In this document: positions 20,280 through 30,193 of the stretch, in pieces
How the letters are laid out: each line of letters begins with the position of its first letter
How positions within the stretch are numbered: the stretch's first letter is position 1
Origin: Symbiodinium natans
Taxonomy: Eukaryota; Sar; Dinophyceae; Suessiales; Symbiodiniaceae
Direction: 5' to 3'
DNA length: 64,000 bases
Assembly (NCBI GenBank): GCA_905221605.1
Contig: CAJNDS010000446.1
Span: 1,344,404-1,408,403, forward strand
Program-made: the position numbers and the translations under genes
The notes under the pieces: model-generated
What the model was told of the DNA's origin: nothing
The model's input: only the letters and a program-made list of their open reading frames with translations
Database searches by the model: none

Positions 20280-20596
20280 GTTTAGGGTTTAGGGTTTGGG
20301 GTTGTTTAGGTTTTAGGGTTTAGGGCTTAGGGTTTAGGTTTTTTTTTGTCGCCGTGTCAGCAGTCCCCCCTTTATGGTATCCCCCGCATCGTATACCCGC
20401 CTCCCCATCATGCTACCTCCTAAACCCAAGACCCTGATGCGAAGCCTAAACCCTATACTTCAAACCCTAAACATCCTGAGCCCTAAACCCAAGAACTCTA
20501 AAACCCGAAGCCCTAAACCTGCATCCTAAACATCCCCTGAAAAACGCCCTACGCAAAAGCCACACTGTCTTGAATCTTCCACGGACCCCGACCCAG

Positions 20597-20720
20597 ATCG
20601 CTTTAAGTACTGATACTCTTGTGTTCGGTACCAATGCGATGTGGAGGAGGACTTCACCCAAGCTTCGGCTGCTCTTTGTTAAGCCACGTTATCGGTGTGC
20701 TGAGCACTGGTCTGAGGACC
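20597..20720 (+). CDS. Coding-like island of uncertain status
   Basis: After CCGACCCAG| the frame reads IALSTDTLVFGTNAMWRRTS and continues to a stop. It is protein-like, but it is not needed between exons 20181 and 20916, which join in phase. Confidence 0.3.
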
Positions 20721-20915
20721 TGCGACTCTGAATTTCATTGGTTCGGGCGATTATTCTGCAAGGTGAACCTAAAACCTGGAAAGAAATAGGACCTTTGGTT
20801 TGCTTTGTTCGTTGTTTGCCCTTATCCGGATTGAAGACGATCGTATCCAGGAATGTTTTCAGAAGGTTTCGGTTTACGCTAAACTCGACACCCTAAACCC
20901 TAAGCCCTTTTCGAG

Positions 20916-20977
20916 TGCCGAGGCTCATGTTCACGATCTATCACACCGTCGTCGCTGCCTTCATCCACAAGACCCGC
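20916..20977 (+). CDS. Flavocytochrome exon with IYHTVVAAFIH
   Basis: Acceptor CCTTTTCGAG|, donor GACCCGC|GTTGCA. The frame reads PRLMFTIYHTVVAAFIHKTR, a helix with two histidines 10 residues apart, suitable as heme-helix continuation. Phase matches 20181; the junction to 21579 is unresolved. Confidence 0.55.
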
Positions 20978-21335
20978 GTTGCATCAAATGTCCTGGGCCC
21001 GTTCTCATCCCCTGAGCCAATTAACCTCCACAGCACCCTGTGCCCTGAAGCCCTAAACCCTGACTTGTGTGTGTGTGGGTGCGCGAGGGGTTGTTTGGTC
21101 TTGAGTTCGGAGACCCCAAAGCGGGTTTAGGGTGTACGCTTTGACGGTTTTCAAAGCCCTAGACCCTCAACCTTCAACCCAAGGAACATCCGAACAAATG
21201 GGGTTCAGGGGCATCCCAAGGTTTAGGGTTTAGGGTTTAGGGTTTAGGGTTTAGGGTTTAGGGTTTAGGGTTTAGGGTTTAGGGTTTAATGAGGTGCGGG
21301 GCACTTCCCTTGAACTCTTATTGAACTCCAGGTTT

Positions 21336-21458
21336 ACGTGTAGGGGCCCCCTAGCTACACATAGGGTTATAAGGGCCCTTCATTGGGTTGCAAGTCCTAC
21401 GTTTCAGGTTCTAATTCCCTGAACAAAAGGCGGGAAAGTAAGCGGGCCCCTACTTGTA
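21336..21458. mobile_element. MITE family C copy
   Basis: ACGTGTAGGGGCCCCCTAGC at the left, AGCGGGCCCCTACTTGTA at the right, with the family's AAGGGCCC and AAGTCCTACGTTTCAGG interior. Confidence 0.8.
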
Positions 21459-21578
21459 GGGCTAAGGGTCCTGAGATGTTTAAGGTGACTCTAACGTTGT
21501 TTTTTGCAAATGCCTACCTTGGGCTGGCCGGAGCCAATGGGAATAGGCCCAGCTCACCCACCGAAGTCCCTCCCGCAG

Positions 21579-21657
21579 GACGCCTGTCAGCATCATCACA
21601 GCCATCCTTGACTCCGCGGTGGTCTTGGCCTATCTGGGTCAGAAGATCTACACGCAC
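21579..21657 (+). CDS. Flavocytochrome membrane exon
   Basis: Acceptor GTCCCTCCCGCAG|; a possible donor is ACGCAC|GTGTCT. The frame reads TPVSIITAILDSAVVLAYLG then QKIYTH, the last membrane stretch before the FAD domain. The 3' boundary is uncertain because the frame stays open for a further 30 nt. Confidence 0.55.
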
Positions 21658-21691
21658 GTGTCTTCGAAGTATGCCGTCGTGCAGAAGGCAG

Positions 21692-21734
21692 AAGCAACTT
21701 GGCCGAGTCGGTGTTCGTCATCACGATCATCACC
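21692..21734 (+). CDS. Flavocytochrome exon, last hydrophobic segment
   Basis: Acceptor AAGGCAG|, donor ATCACC|GTAATG. The frame reads SNLAESVFVITIIT. Phase 0 at its end agrees with 21987. Confidence 0.5.
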
Positions 21735-21758
21735 GTAATGCTCATGACCTGCTAGTCA

Positions 21759-21822
21759 TCTCATCATCATCACCATCATCATCATCATCAGCATCATCAT
21801 CACCACCATCATCATCATCATT
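21759..21822. repeat. (CAT)n microsatellite
   Basis: An imperfect trinucleotide array of CAT/CAC units inside an intron. The long ORF crossing it is only a serine run. Confidence 0.9.
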
Positions 21823-21986
21823 GTGGTCTTACACAGCTTGCCCTCCCGAATCTTGTAATGGGTCAAGTAGTTATGTATACACTTGCGTTAAGGCCTTCAG
21901 AACAATCAGAGCGGCAAGTTCATATTTCACAACGGCAGTATATTTTAAACACAGTGCGAAGAGGAGGAAGAAGCAACCACAAACAG

Positions 21987-22060
21987 GTCGCTGTGGAGCC
22001 GGCGAGTACGCACCTCTTGCTGGACCTCGGCATCACTGGATTCACCTTCAAGCCAGGTCA
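21987..22060 (+). CDS. FAD-domain exon 1, ends in FKPGQ (chain F1)
   Basis: Acceptor CCACAAACAG|, donor GCCAGGTCA|GTGGCC. The frame reads EPASTHLLLDLGITGFTFKP then GQ: the start of the ferredoxin-reductase-type FAD domain, where F-x-PGQ-W is diagnostic of ferric reductases and NADPH oxidases. The codon for Q is completed by the first base of the next exon at 25499, which begins WGR. Confidence 0.85.
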
Positions 22061-22357
22061 GTGGCCTGGTCGCACAGTTGGTTGTTGGTTATGGCTTCAC
22101 CAAGGTACACTGCGGGGTCCCTGGAAGTAGAATGTAACCCTCAACCCTAGATCACCAAACCACCCTAAACCCTACACCCTAAAGCCCCGCAAACCAGCCC
22201 CAAACCGTGATAAACCCTCATTGGCCCCAATTTCAGTTTAAACCCAAATCGACAACAACGATCTAAACCCTAAGCCCCAAAGCCCCAGACGCCATTTAAG
22301 CCCAAACCCTAAACCCAAAATCCCTTAACCCGAAACCCTAAACCCTACCCCTACCCC

Positions 22358-25216
22358 GTTCGCTTTCAGCGGCTAGACCACACCTTCACTAGGAGACAAT
22401 GGCTTTCATCCGTTAACTCATGTAGATCTAAATTGCACACAGGGTACCCGTCGGACCATTATCTCCTGGTAACGGAAGTGCAGGTTAAGTTGGCACGTAG
22501 AGACCCCCCACCACCAAAGCCCCCAGAATTTGACTTCTCTAGAGTAAGCATTGATCAAAGACTGGCTTATAACGCACAAATTCGGGGCTCCCCGCAAAGT
22601 AGCCGTAAGGATGGGTCTTCTGACTCTGACCACACCGCCAGAATGAGCTTCTATACGGACGGCTCGGGAACAGGTGGACGATGCACAAAAACAACACCAG
22701 CGGGCTGGGGATGGTGTACCAAGCAACACGGGGAGTGGATCACCGCGCGGGGCAGGGTGGAAACTGACCACACCGCCAGATTTTACTATGGGGCCCAGGT
22801 AGGTTCTAACAACACTGGGGAGCTGACAGCTATTATAGAGGCACTATTATACGCCTTGGAGCAAGGGTGCGGTAGAGTAGATATATACTCGGACAGCCAG
22901 TGGGCCATCAACGTCATCACGGGCAGATGGCGTGCAAAATCACATAAAACACTAGTTGGCCGTGCACACACACTCTCAACACAAACAGGAATGACAGTCT
23001 CGTTTCATTGGGTCAAGGCGCACGCAGGCACCGAAGGTAACGAAAGGGCGGATGCGCTCGCCAACGCTGGGCGTACACAGGGGCGCAACGGCGGAAGTAA
23101 CATGGTTCCCCCGGACACTCCGCCCCAGGACCACACCCCCACCATGTCAGCGGACACCATGGTGCACGCCATGAAGCAGGCTGCGGCGGATCACTTTCCT
23201 TACAAAGAACGACGCGCGCACACACCATGGATCAAAGATCACACCCTACAGCTCCTGGCCCAGGCACGGGCAGCGCAAGCGGAAGGTCGCGAAGATTGGA
23301 AAACGCAAAGAAACAAAGCCAAGAGGGCAGCGCGCAAGGATAGAATCGACTGGGTTCATGACCAACTTTTAGCAGACCCGGATGCCAGTCACTCACCGCT
23401 TTGGAATGCAGTTCGCCGACAGAAAAAAGGTTTCGTGGGGAAAAAATCGCATCTAATTGTAAACGGGAAGCCAGTCCCATGGTCAAAATCGCACGCCGCT
23501 TTCAGGGATCACCTCGAGGGTTCGCAATGGGCTCCGCCCAACATCCCTGACCACACCGCCGCTAGACGTAAAGCTAGACCGGGATTACGTCCACAACTCC
23601 CTGATGAAGGACGGTTCACTTTGGACGACCTTCAACGGGCCATTCAAAAAAGTAAAGGCGGAAAGGCTCCGGGACCGGACCAGGTGAGGAACGAGCTGTT
23701 TATGCTACTAGACAGGGAAGGAGAAGCAGCGCTCTTGAATATCTACAACAAATGTTGGGCAGAAGGCGACATCCCGGGACCATGGGCCGAAGCAATAGTA
23801 GTGTCAATATATAAGGGTAAAGGCCTAGACACAGACGTCACCAACTATCGACCCATTTCTTTACTTAACACCATTTACAAAATATACGCTGCTATGCTAC
23901 AACACCGCCTCGCAAAATCAAGTGAGCATTTCCTTCGCAGTCGACAGTACGGTTTTCGAGAAGGTAGAGGCACACAACAGCCCATATTTGTTTTACGCCG
24001 CGCCATGGAGTGGGCGGAAATGACAAACAAACCATTACAACTATTATTCCTAGACTGGAAACAGGCCTTTGACTCACTCGACCACACCGCCATGCTCGAA
24101 GCGTTGCGCCGTTTCGGTGTTTCAGAACTTATGCTCAAGACAATACAGGCTATATATCAGTCTCCAACCTTTTACACCAGAGGACCCGACCACACCGCCG
24201 CAGCAGGCTCTGTACACTCAGGTATTAGGCAAGGATGTCCCCTAAGCCCATATCTGTTTATTATAGTACTCACAGTCATGCTTGCGGATGTTGATAACGA
24301 CTTACTACTCCAAGGCACGCCCACCAACACATGGTCAGAAGGCTATCCAACGTTCGATTTAGAGTACGCGGATGACACATTGTTGTTAGCTTTGACCACA
24401 CCGCAGATGCAGGCCATTCTCACATCATTAGAGTCAGTAGCACATGAATACGGTATGCACCTAAATAAAACCAAGACTGAGCTCCTAATCAATCCCGATC
24501 GCCCCTCCTCTTCGCTATACTTTACGGATGGCGCGGCCGTCCCGACCACACCGCAAATCAAGTATTTAGGCACCAGGATCACATGGAAAAAACCCTTTGA
24601 CGCCGCATTCTTACATAGAGCAGCTATAGCCGAGGAAGCATTTAAGAAGCTCCGCCTAGTATGGAACAGTAGCCTTTCCCAGGCGGTACGTTTACGTATT
24701 TTCCAGTCTACCTTCACGCCCACACTTATTTACGCGTTGGATACCCTCACTCTTACGCAAAAACAACTAGACAGGGTGGATGCTTTCTTCATTCGGTTCC
24801 TAAGAAGAGTGGTTCGCGTCAAAGCATCCTACTACTCCCGCATCCCAAACACGGAAGTTATGAGAAAAGCAGGATATCCAACCCTACCATCTACACACAT
24901 CCTCAACGCCCAGCATAAAACCCTTAAACAAGTATTTATGGCCCCCAGAGCGGAACCAACACATAGTGCGGTTTTTACAGCTGCCTTTAAGGACCGTATT
25001 CTAGCGCAAGGAAGACGTCGCGGAATGCAGATACCATACTGGTTAGAAGTCCTCACTAAAAGATTTTACCCGCAGTATTGGGATCCTGACCACACCGCCC
25101 GTACCCCCACCCTAGGCCCACACTTCAAGTATGTCGAAATAGCTAGGGTCATTCGGGAGTCAGACAGTTCCGGGAGGGCGCCAAAGCGCGCAGCTGCATC
25201 GCGCGCACGGCCCTGA
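22358..25216 (+). CDS. LINE polyprotein: EEP remnant, RNase H, reverse transcriptase
   Basis: The frame is open from the truncation point; the first 60 codons are the end of an EEP endonuclease (RLDHTFTRRQW, GYPSDHYLLVTEV, the terminal SDH motif). RNase H follows at about 22,640-23,090: FYTDGSG, SNNTGELTAI, IYSDSQWAI and GNERADALANA give the catalytic D-E-D-D. RT follows: KAPGPDQVRNELF, NYRPISLLNTIYK, QYGFREGRGTQQ, LFLDWKQAFDSLDH, GIRQGCPLSPYLF, LEYADDTLLLAL with the YADD active site, then IKYLGTRI. RNase H lies upstream of RT, opposite to the common LINE order. The RT frame has no internal stops, so insertion is recent. No CCHC tail is evident. Confidence 0.92.
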   Translation, partial: VRFQRLDHTFTRRQWLSSVNSCRSKLHTGYPSDHYLLVTEVQVKLARRDPPPPKPPEFDFSRVSIDQRLAYNAQIRGSPQSSRKDGSSDSDHTARMSFYTDGSGTGGRCTKTTPAGWGWCTKQHGEWITARGRVETDHTARFYYGAQVGSNNTGELTAIIEALLYALEQGCGRVDIYSDSQWAINVITGRWRAKSHKTLVGRAHTLSTQTGMTVSFHWVKAHAGTEGNERADALANAGRTQGRNGGSNMVPPDTPPQDHTPTMSADTMVHAMKQAAADHFPYKERRAHTPWIKDHTLQLLAQARAAQAEGREDWKTQRNKAKRAARKDRIDWVHDQLLADPDASHSPLWNAVRRQKKGFVGKKSHLIVNGKPVPWSKSHAAFRDHLEGSQWAPPNIPDHTAARRKARPGLRPQLPDEGRFTLDDLQRAIQKSKGGKAPGPDQVRNELFMLLDREGEAALLNIYNKCWAEGDIPGPWAEAIVVSIYKGKGLDTDVTNYRPISLLNTIYKIYAAMLQHRLAKSSEHFLRSRQYGFREGRGTQQPIFVLRRAMEWAEMTNKPLQLLFLDWKQAFDSLDHTAMLEALRRFGVSELMLKTIQAIYQSPTFYTRGPDHTAAAGSVHSGIRQGCPLSPYLFIIVLTVMLADVDNDLLLQGTPTNTWSEGYPTFDLEYADDTLLLALTTPQMQAILTSLESVAHEYGMHLNKTKTELLINPDRPSSSLYFTDGAAVPTTPQIKYLGTRITWKKPFDAAFLHRAAIAEEAFKKLRLVWNSSLSQAVRLRIFQSTFTPTLIYALDTLTLTQKQLDRVDAFFIRFLRRVVRVKASYYSRIPNTEVMRKAGYPTLPSTHILNAQHKTLKQVFMAPRAEPTHSAVFTAAFKDRILAQGRRRGMQIPYWLEVLTKRFYPQYWDPDHTARTPTLGPHFKYVEIARVIRESDSSGRAPKRAAASRARP
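22376..25099 (+). repeat. Dispersed 12-mer GACCACACCGCC in the LINE ORF
   Basis: Exact copies at 22628, 22766, 23549, 24080, 24188 and 25088; one-mismatch copies at 23129, 24394 and 24544; a 9-base match at 22376. Most lie in the same codon phase and read DHTA, but 24394 and 24544 lie in another phase and read TTPQ, so the shared unit is the nucleotide string, not the peptide. Spacing is irregular (108-544 nt). Confidence 0.95.
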
Positions 25217-25369
25217 CAAAAAAAAAAACCCTACCCCTAAAGCCCTAATTCACGCCAATCCCTACAAACCCTACAAGCCCTGAAAAACCCAAAGGTATAG
25301 GGTTTGGGGGTATAGGGTTTAGGGTGTAAAGGCGCAGGGTGGAGGGATTTTGCAGGGTTTCGGGTTTAC

Positions 25370-25420
25370 CCTATACCCTATACCCTCTACCCTATACCCT
25401 ATACCCTATACCCTATACCC
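25370..25420. repeat. Local array of the variant CCCTATA
   Basis: The telomere-like heptamer is replaced by CCCTATA in several consecutive units. Confidence 0.8.
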
Positions 25421-25498
25421 CAAACCAAACTCTAAACCCTAAGCCTTGAACCCTAAACCCTAAACTCTAAACCCTAAACCCTAAGCAGCTAGCGAAAG

Positions 25499-25543
25499 GT
25501 GGGGCCGACTACTTGTGCCGAGCCTGTCGCCTATCGCGCATCC
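25499..25543 (+). CDS. FAD-domain exon 2, WGRLLVPSLSPIAHP (chain F2)
   Basis: Acceptor CTAGCGAAAG|GTGG, donor CGCATCC|GCTGCC, a GC donor. The encoded WGRLLVPSLSPIAHP continues FKPGQ of the previous exon and, through a split proline codon, meets FTL at 30142 to give the HPFTL signature of NADPH oxidases and ferric reductases. CCCTAAA repeat precedes it; TTTAGGG follows within 30 nt. Confidence 0.8.
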
Positions 25544-25907
25544 GCTGCCTGGCCCCGGGAGGATGGCGTTTAGGGGTTTAGGGTTTGGGGTTTAGGGTTT
25601 AGGGTTTAGGGTTTGGGGTTTAGTGTTTAGGGTTTAGGGTTTGTGGTTTGGGGTTTAGGGTTTAGGGGGTTTAAGGGGTTCGGTTTGGGTTTTGGGGGAT
25701 TTAGGGGTTTAAGGGCCCAGGGTTTGTGATGCGCAGGGCATATGGGTTTTAGGATGCGGGGGTTCGACTCTTCATCAGCCCATGGCTCGGTACGTTGAGG
25801 GGCGTCGTTTCGGGTTCGTGGGCCCGGGAAGCATCTCACACGGCGTCTACAGCCCCTAAACCCTAAACCCCAAACCCTAAACCCTGGGCATGGTCTTTTG
25901 GGCGGGC

Positions 25908-25985
25908 GGGCCCGTGGGCCCGTGGGCCCGTGGGCCCGTGGGCCCGTGGGCCCGTGGGCCCGTGAGCCTGTGAGCCCGTGCACGG
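25908..25985. repeat. (GGGCCCGT)n array, left of the higher-order repeat
   Basis: About eight 8-bp units in tandem, the last ones degenerate. Confidence 0.95.
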
Positions 25986-26004
25986 GCCTGGACCTTGCCA
26001 AAAC

Positions 26005-29000
26005 AAAACCTTGAAACACTAAGTCTTGAAACAAAGCCCCGCCCGCCTTGAAATACTAAGTCGTGAAATCCAAAGAATCCTAAAGCCTAACCCTGAAGCC
26101 TACAATCTTAAAAGCCTAAAACCTCAACTCTACTCCTAAGACTGCGAGCCTCTGGTATGTGGCAATGCAAGACTATTACAAGCTTTGGCATCATCGCGTG
26201 TAAATGGAACATGTCAGGCTTGCGTTTCCTAAGCTGCGGGGGTTCAGGACAAGGCGTTGGAAGATTTATACTTGATCCGAAGCACACTCAAAACCCAAGG
26301 TCTTGAAGCCTTGTTCTCAAAACCTAAGCCCTACTCAAACCAAGATCCTGAAAGCTATAGCCACTAAACCTTAACCCTTAAACTTCAACCCTAAAACCCT
26401 AACCCTGCAAATCCTAAAGTCCCCAAGCCCCTACTTCGCAAAAGCTTCTTTAAAGCTCTAATCACCGCAGTCGCTAGCCAAAGACCCACCTCTCCCTTGG
26501 AATACTAAATCTTGTAACAAAGCTCTAACCCCCCTTGAAATACTAAGCAAAGAATCCTAAAGCCTAACCCTGAAGCCTGCAATCTTAAGAGCCTACAGCC
26601 TCAACTCTACTCCTAAGAATGTGAGCCTCTGGCATGTGGCACTGCAATACTATTACAAGCTCTGGCATCATTGCGTGTACATGGAACATGTCAAGCTTGC
26701 GTTTTCCAAGCTGCGGGGGTTAAGGACAAGGCGAAATCCTAAATTCCCCAAGCCCCTACTTCGCAAAGCTTCTTTCAAGCTTTAATCACCGCAGTCGCTA
26801 GCCAAAGACCCACCTCTCCCTTTTGGAATACTAAATCTTGAAACAAAGCCCTAACCCCCCTTGAAATACTAAGCAAAGAATCCTAAAGCCTAACCCTGAA
26901 GCCTGCAATCTTAAAAGCCTACAGCCTCAACTCTACTCCTAAGAATGTGAGCCTCTGGCATGTGGCACTGCAATACTATTACAAGCTCTGGCATCATTGC
27001 GTGTAGATGGAACGTGTCAAGCTTGCGTTTTCTAAGCTGCGGGGGTTAAGGGCAAGGCGTTGGAAGATTTATACTTGATCCGAAGCACACTCAAAACCCA
27101 AGGTCTTGAAGCCTTGTTCTCAAAACCTAAGCCCTACTCAAACCAAGATCCTGAAACCTATAACCACAAAACCTTAACCCTTAAATTCAACCCTAAAGCC
27201 CTAACCCTGCAAGTCCTAAAGTCCCCAAGCCCCTACTTCGCAAAGCTTCTTTAAAGCTCTAATCACCGCAGTTGCTAGCACAAAACCCACCTCTCCCTTG
27301 AAATACTAAATCTTGAACAAAGCCCTAACCCCCTTGAAATACTAAGTCGTGAAATCCAACGAATCCTAAAGCCTAACCTGAAGCCTGCAATCTTAAAAGC
27401 CTAAAACCGCAACTCTACTCCTAAGAACGCGAGCCTCTGGTATGTGGCAATGCAAGACTATTGCAAGCTCTGGCAACATCGCGTGTAAATGGAACATGTC
27501 AGGCTTGCGTTTCCTAAGGACAAGGCGTTGGAAGATTTACTTGATCCGAAGCAAACGCAAACCCAAGGTCTTGAAGCCTTGTTCTCAAAACCTAAGCCCT
27601 ACTCAAACCAAGATCCTGAAACCTATAGCCACTAAACCTTAACCCTTAAACTTCAACCCTAAAACCCTAACCCTGCAAATCCTAAAGTCCCCAAGCCCCT
27701 ACTTCGCAAAAGCTTCTTTAAAGCTCTAATCACCGCAGTCGCTAGCCAAAGACCCACCTCTCCCTTTTGGAATACTAAATCTTGAAACAAAGCCCTAACC
27801 CCCCTTGAAATACTAAGCAAAGAATCCTAAAGCCTAACCCTGAAGCCTGCAATCTTAAAAGCCTACAGCCTCAACTCTACTCCTAACAATGTGAGCCTCT
27901 GGCATGTGGCACTGCAATACTATTACAAGCTCTGGCATCATTGCGTGTAGATGGAACGTGTCAAGCTTGCGTTTCCTAAGCTGCGGGGGTTAAGGGCAAG
28001 GCGTTGGAAGATTTATACTTGATCCGAAGCACACTCAAAACCCAAGGTCTTGAAGCCTTGTTCTCAAAACCTAAGCCCTACTCAAACCAAGATCCTGAAA
28101 GCTATAGCCACTAAACCTTAACCCTTAAACTTCAACCCTAAAACCCTAACCCTGCAAATCCTAAAGTCCCCAAGCCCCTACTTCGCAAAAGCTTCTTTAA
28201 AGCTCTAATCACCGCAGTCGCTAGCCAAAGACCCACCTCTCCCTTGGAATACTAAATCTTGTAACAAAGCTCTAACCCCCCTTGAAATACTAAGCAAAGA
28301 ATCCTAAAGCCTAACCCTGAAGCCTGCAATCTTAAGAGCCTACAGCCTCAACTCTACCCCTAAGAATGTGAGCCTCTGGCATGTGGCACTGCAATACTAT
28401 TACAAGCTCTGGCATCATTGCGTGTACATGGAACATGTCAAGCTTGCGTTTTCCAAGCTGCGGGGGTTAAGGACAAGGCGAAATCCTAAATTCCCCAAGC
28501 CCCTACTTCGCAAAGCTTCTTTCAAGCTTTAATCACCGCAGTCGCTAGCCAAAGACCCACCTCTCCCTTTTGGAATACTAAATCTTGAAACCAAGCCCTA
28601 ACCCCCCTTGAAATACTAAGCAAAGAATCCTAAAGCCTAACCCTGAAGCCTGCAATCTTAAAAGCCTACAGCCTCAACTCTACTCCTAAGAATGTGAGCC
28701 TCTGGCATGTGGCACTGCAATACTATTACAAGCTTTGGCATCATTGCGTGTAGATGGAACGTGTCAAGCTTGCGTTTTCTAAGCTGCGGGGGTTGAGGGC
28801 AAGGCGTTGGAAGATTTATACTTGATCCGAAGCAAACGCAAAACCCAAGGTCTTGAAGCCTTGTTCTCAAAACCTAAGCCCTAATTACTCAAACCAAGAT
28901 CCTGAAACCTATAGCCACAAAACCTTAACCCTTAAATTCAACCCTAAAACCCTAACCCTGCAAGTCCTAAAGTCCCCAAGCCCCTACTTCGCAAAGCTTC

Positions 29001-29365
29001 TTTAAATCTCTAATCACCGCAGTTGCTAGCACAAAACCCACCTCTCCCTTGAAATACTAAATCTTGAACAAAGCCCTAACCCCCTTGAAATACTAAGTCG
29101 TGAAATCCAAAGAATCCTAAAGCCTAACCTGAAGCCTGCAATCTTAAAAGCCTAAAACCGCAACTCTACTCCTAAGAACGTGAGCCTCTGGTATGTGGCA
29201 ATGCAAGACTATTACAAGCTCTGGCAACATCGCGTGTAAATGGAACATGTCAGGCTTGCGTTTCCTAAGGACAAGGCGTTGGAAGATTTACTTGATCCGA
29301 AGCAAACGCAAACCCAAGGTCTTGAAGCCTTGTTCTCAAAACCTAAGCCCTATTCAAGCCAAGAT
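26005..29365. repeat. Higher-order repeat, period ~1744 bp
   Basis: The landmark GAGCCTCTGG recurs near 26149, 26625, 26949, 27431, 27894, 28370, 28697 and 29183. Spacings of 475-476, 324-327 and 483-486 bp repeat in order, then 462 bp, so four diverged monomers form a unit of about 1744 bp present nearly twice. Monomer types correspond between units; for example the second monomers share a deletion that joins AAGGCG to AAATCC. Short ORFs here are artefacts. Confidence 0.9.
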
Positions 29366-29872
29366 CCCAAGCTTCTGGAGCCTTAGAACCTTATAGACCC
29401 GCAATTCCCGGCGCTTTGACTGACTGCGGCAGTTTTGTTTGTATGAGCCATGATGTGGACATGCGTCCGAGCCCATGCTACATCCGACGCCATAGCGGTC
29501 CCACAGTGTCTCCCGGACGATACTCAGCCTAAACTGTAAACCTTTCATCCTAAACCCTATAGCCCTCATCCCCGAACCCGAAATACCTTCTTCAAAGCTG
29601 TAATCACCGCAACAGCACCGGTTTTCTCCCCAAACCCGAACGCTTTCTAAGTCTGGGTATGGGTTTGAGGCGTTCTCGAGCAGGGTTTTCGCGAAGTTGA
29701 CGTGGCTTGTAGTCTCGTGCCTTGTCAAGCGACCTTTGTGACAATTTGAGAGTGGTAGACGACAAGGTGGGGAGCGGGATTAAACCGGCAGCAAAGATTT
29801 TTGGTGGTCAGGATAGCGTAGAGCGATAGGCAGAAGTTATAATTGATAGTAACGACATTACAAGCCTGGGCT

Positions 29873-29960
29873 GTGGGCCCATGGGCCCGTGGGCCCGTGG
29901 GCCCGTGGGCCCGTGGGCCCGTGGGCCCGTGGCCCGTGGCCCCGTGGGCCCGTGCGCCCG
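29873..29960. repeat. (GGGCCCGT)n array, right of the higher-order repeat
   Basis: The same 8-bp unit, in the same orientation as 25908-25985, about 3.9 kb away on the other side of the higher-order repeat. Confidence 0.95.
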
Positions 29961-30141
29961 TTGATCTTCTTTAAAGAGGCCTGCCCGTGGAACAGGGTAT
30001 TCTCTAAACCCTAAACCCCCAACCTTAACCCTGAACCCTAAACCCTAAACCTGATAAGGCTTCTAAAGTTCTACAGCCCTAAACCCTCATTTAACCCCGA
30101 AACATGCCAACCTACCTCAGGTTTCCCCAAACCTACCTCAG

Positions 30142-30193
30142 GTTCACCCTGGTCCCTGGCCGAAAGGGCGCCGATGCCTCTCTTTGCATCAAG
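30142..30193 (+). CDS. FAD-domain exon 3, FTLVPGRKGADASLCIK (chain F3)
   Basis: Acceptor CCTACCTCAG|, donor CATCAAG|GTGCCT. The first base completes the proline of HPFTL; the rest matches the FAD-domain strand ending in L-C-I-K that precedes the G-x-F-T segment in this family. Its acceptor sequence, AACCTACCTCAGGTT, is duplicated 17 bp upstream. Confidence 0.8.

Larger units (their letters stand above)
22340..25239 (+). mobile_element. 5'-truncated non-LTR retrotransposon with target-site duplication
   Basis: AAACCCTACCCCTA occurs at 22340-22353 and again at 25226-25239, immediately after an 11-A tail (25218-25228). The element between is truncated inside its EEP domain and has almost no 3' UTR. 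It sits in the intron between FAD exons F1 and F2 of the flavocytochrome gene, in sense orientation. Confidence 0.85.

Noticed and set aside
21383-22150. 255-codon ORF on the plus strand
   Set aside because: It starts inside a MITE, crosses a CAT microsatellite that gives a serine run, and reads real exons in the wrong phase. The true coding there is the split exons 21579, 21692 and 21987.
26005-29400. Short ORFs ending in LNPKP/PSPI within the satellite block
   Set aside because: They repeat with the satellite monomers, and their peptides are translations of CCCTAAA-like repeat.
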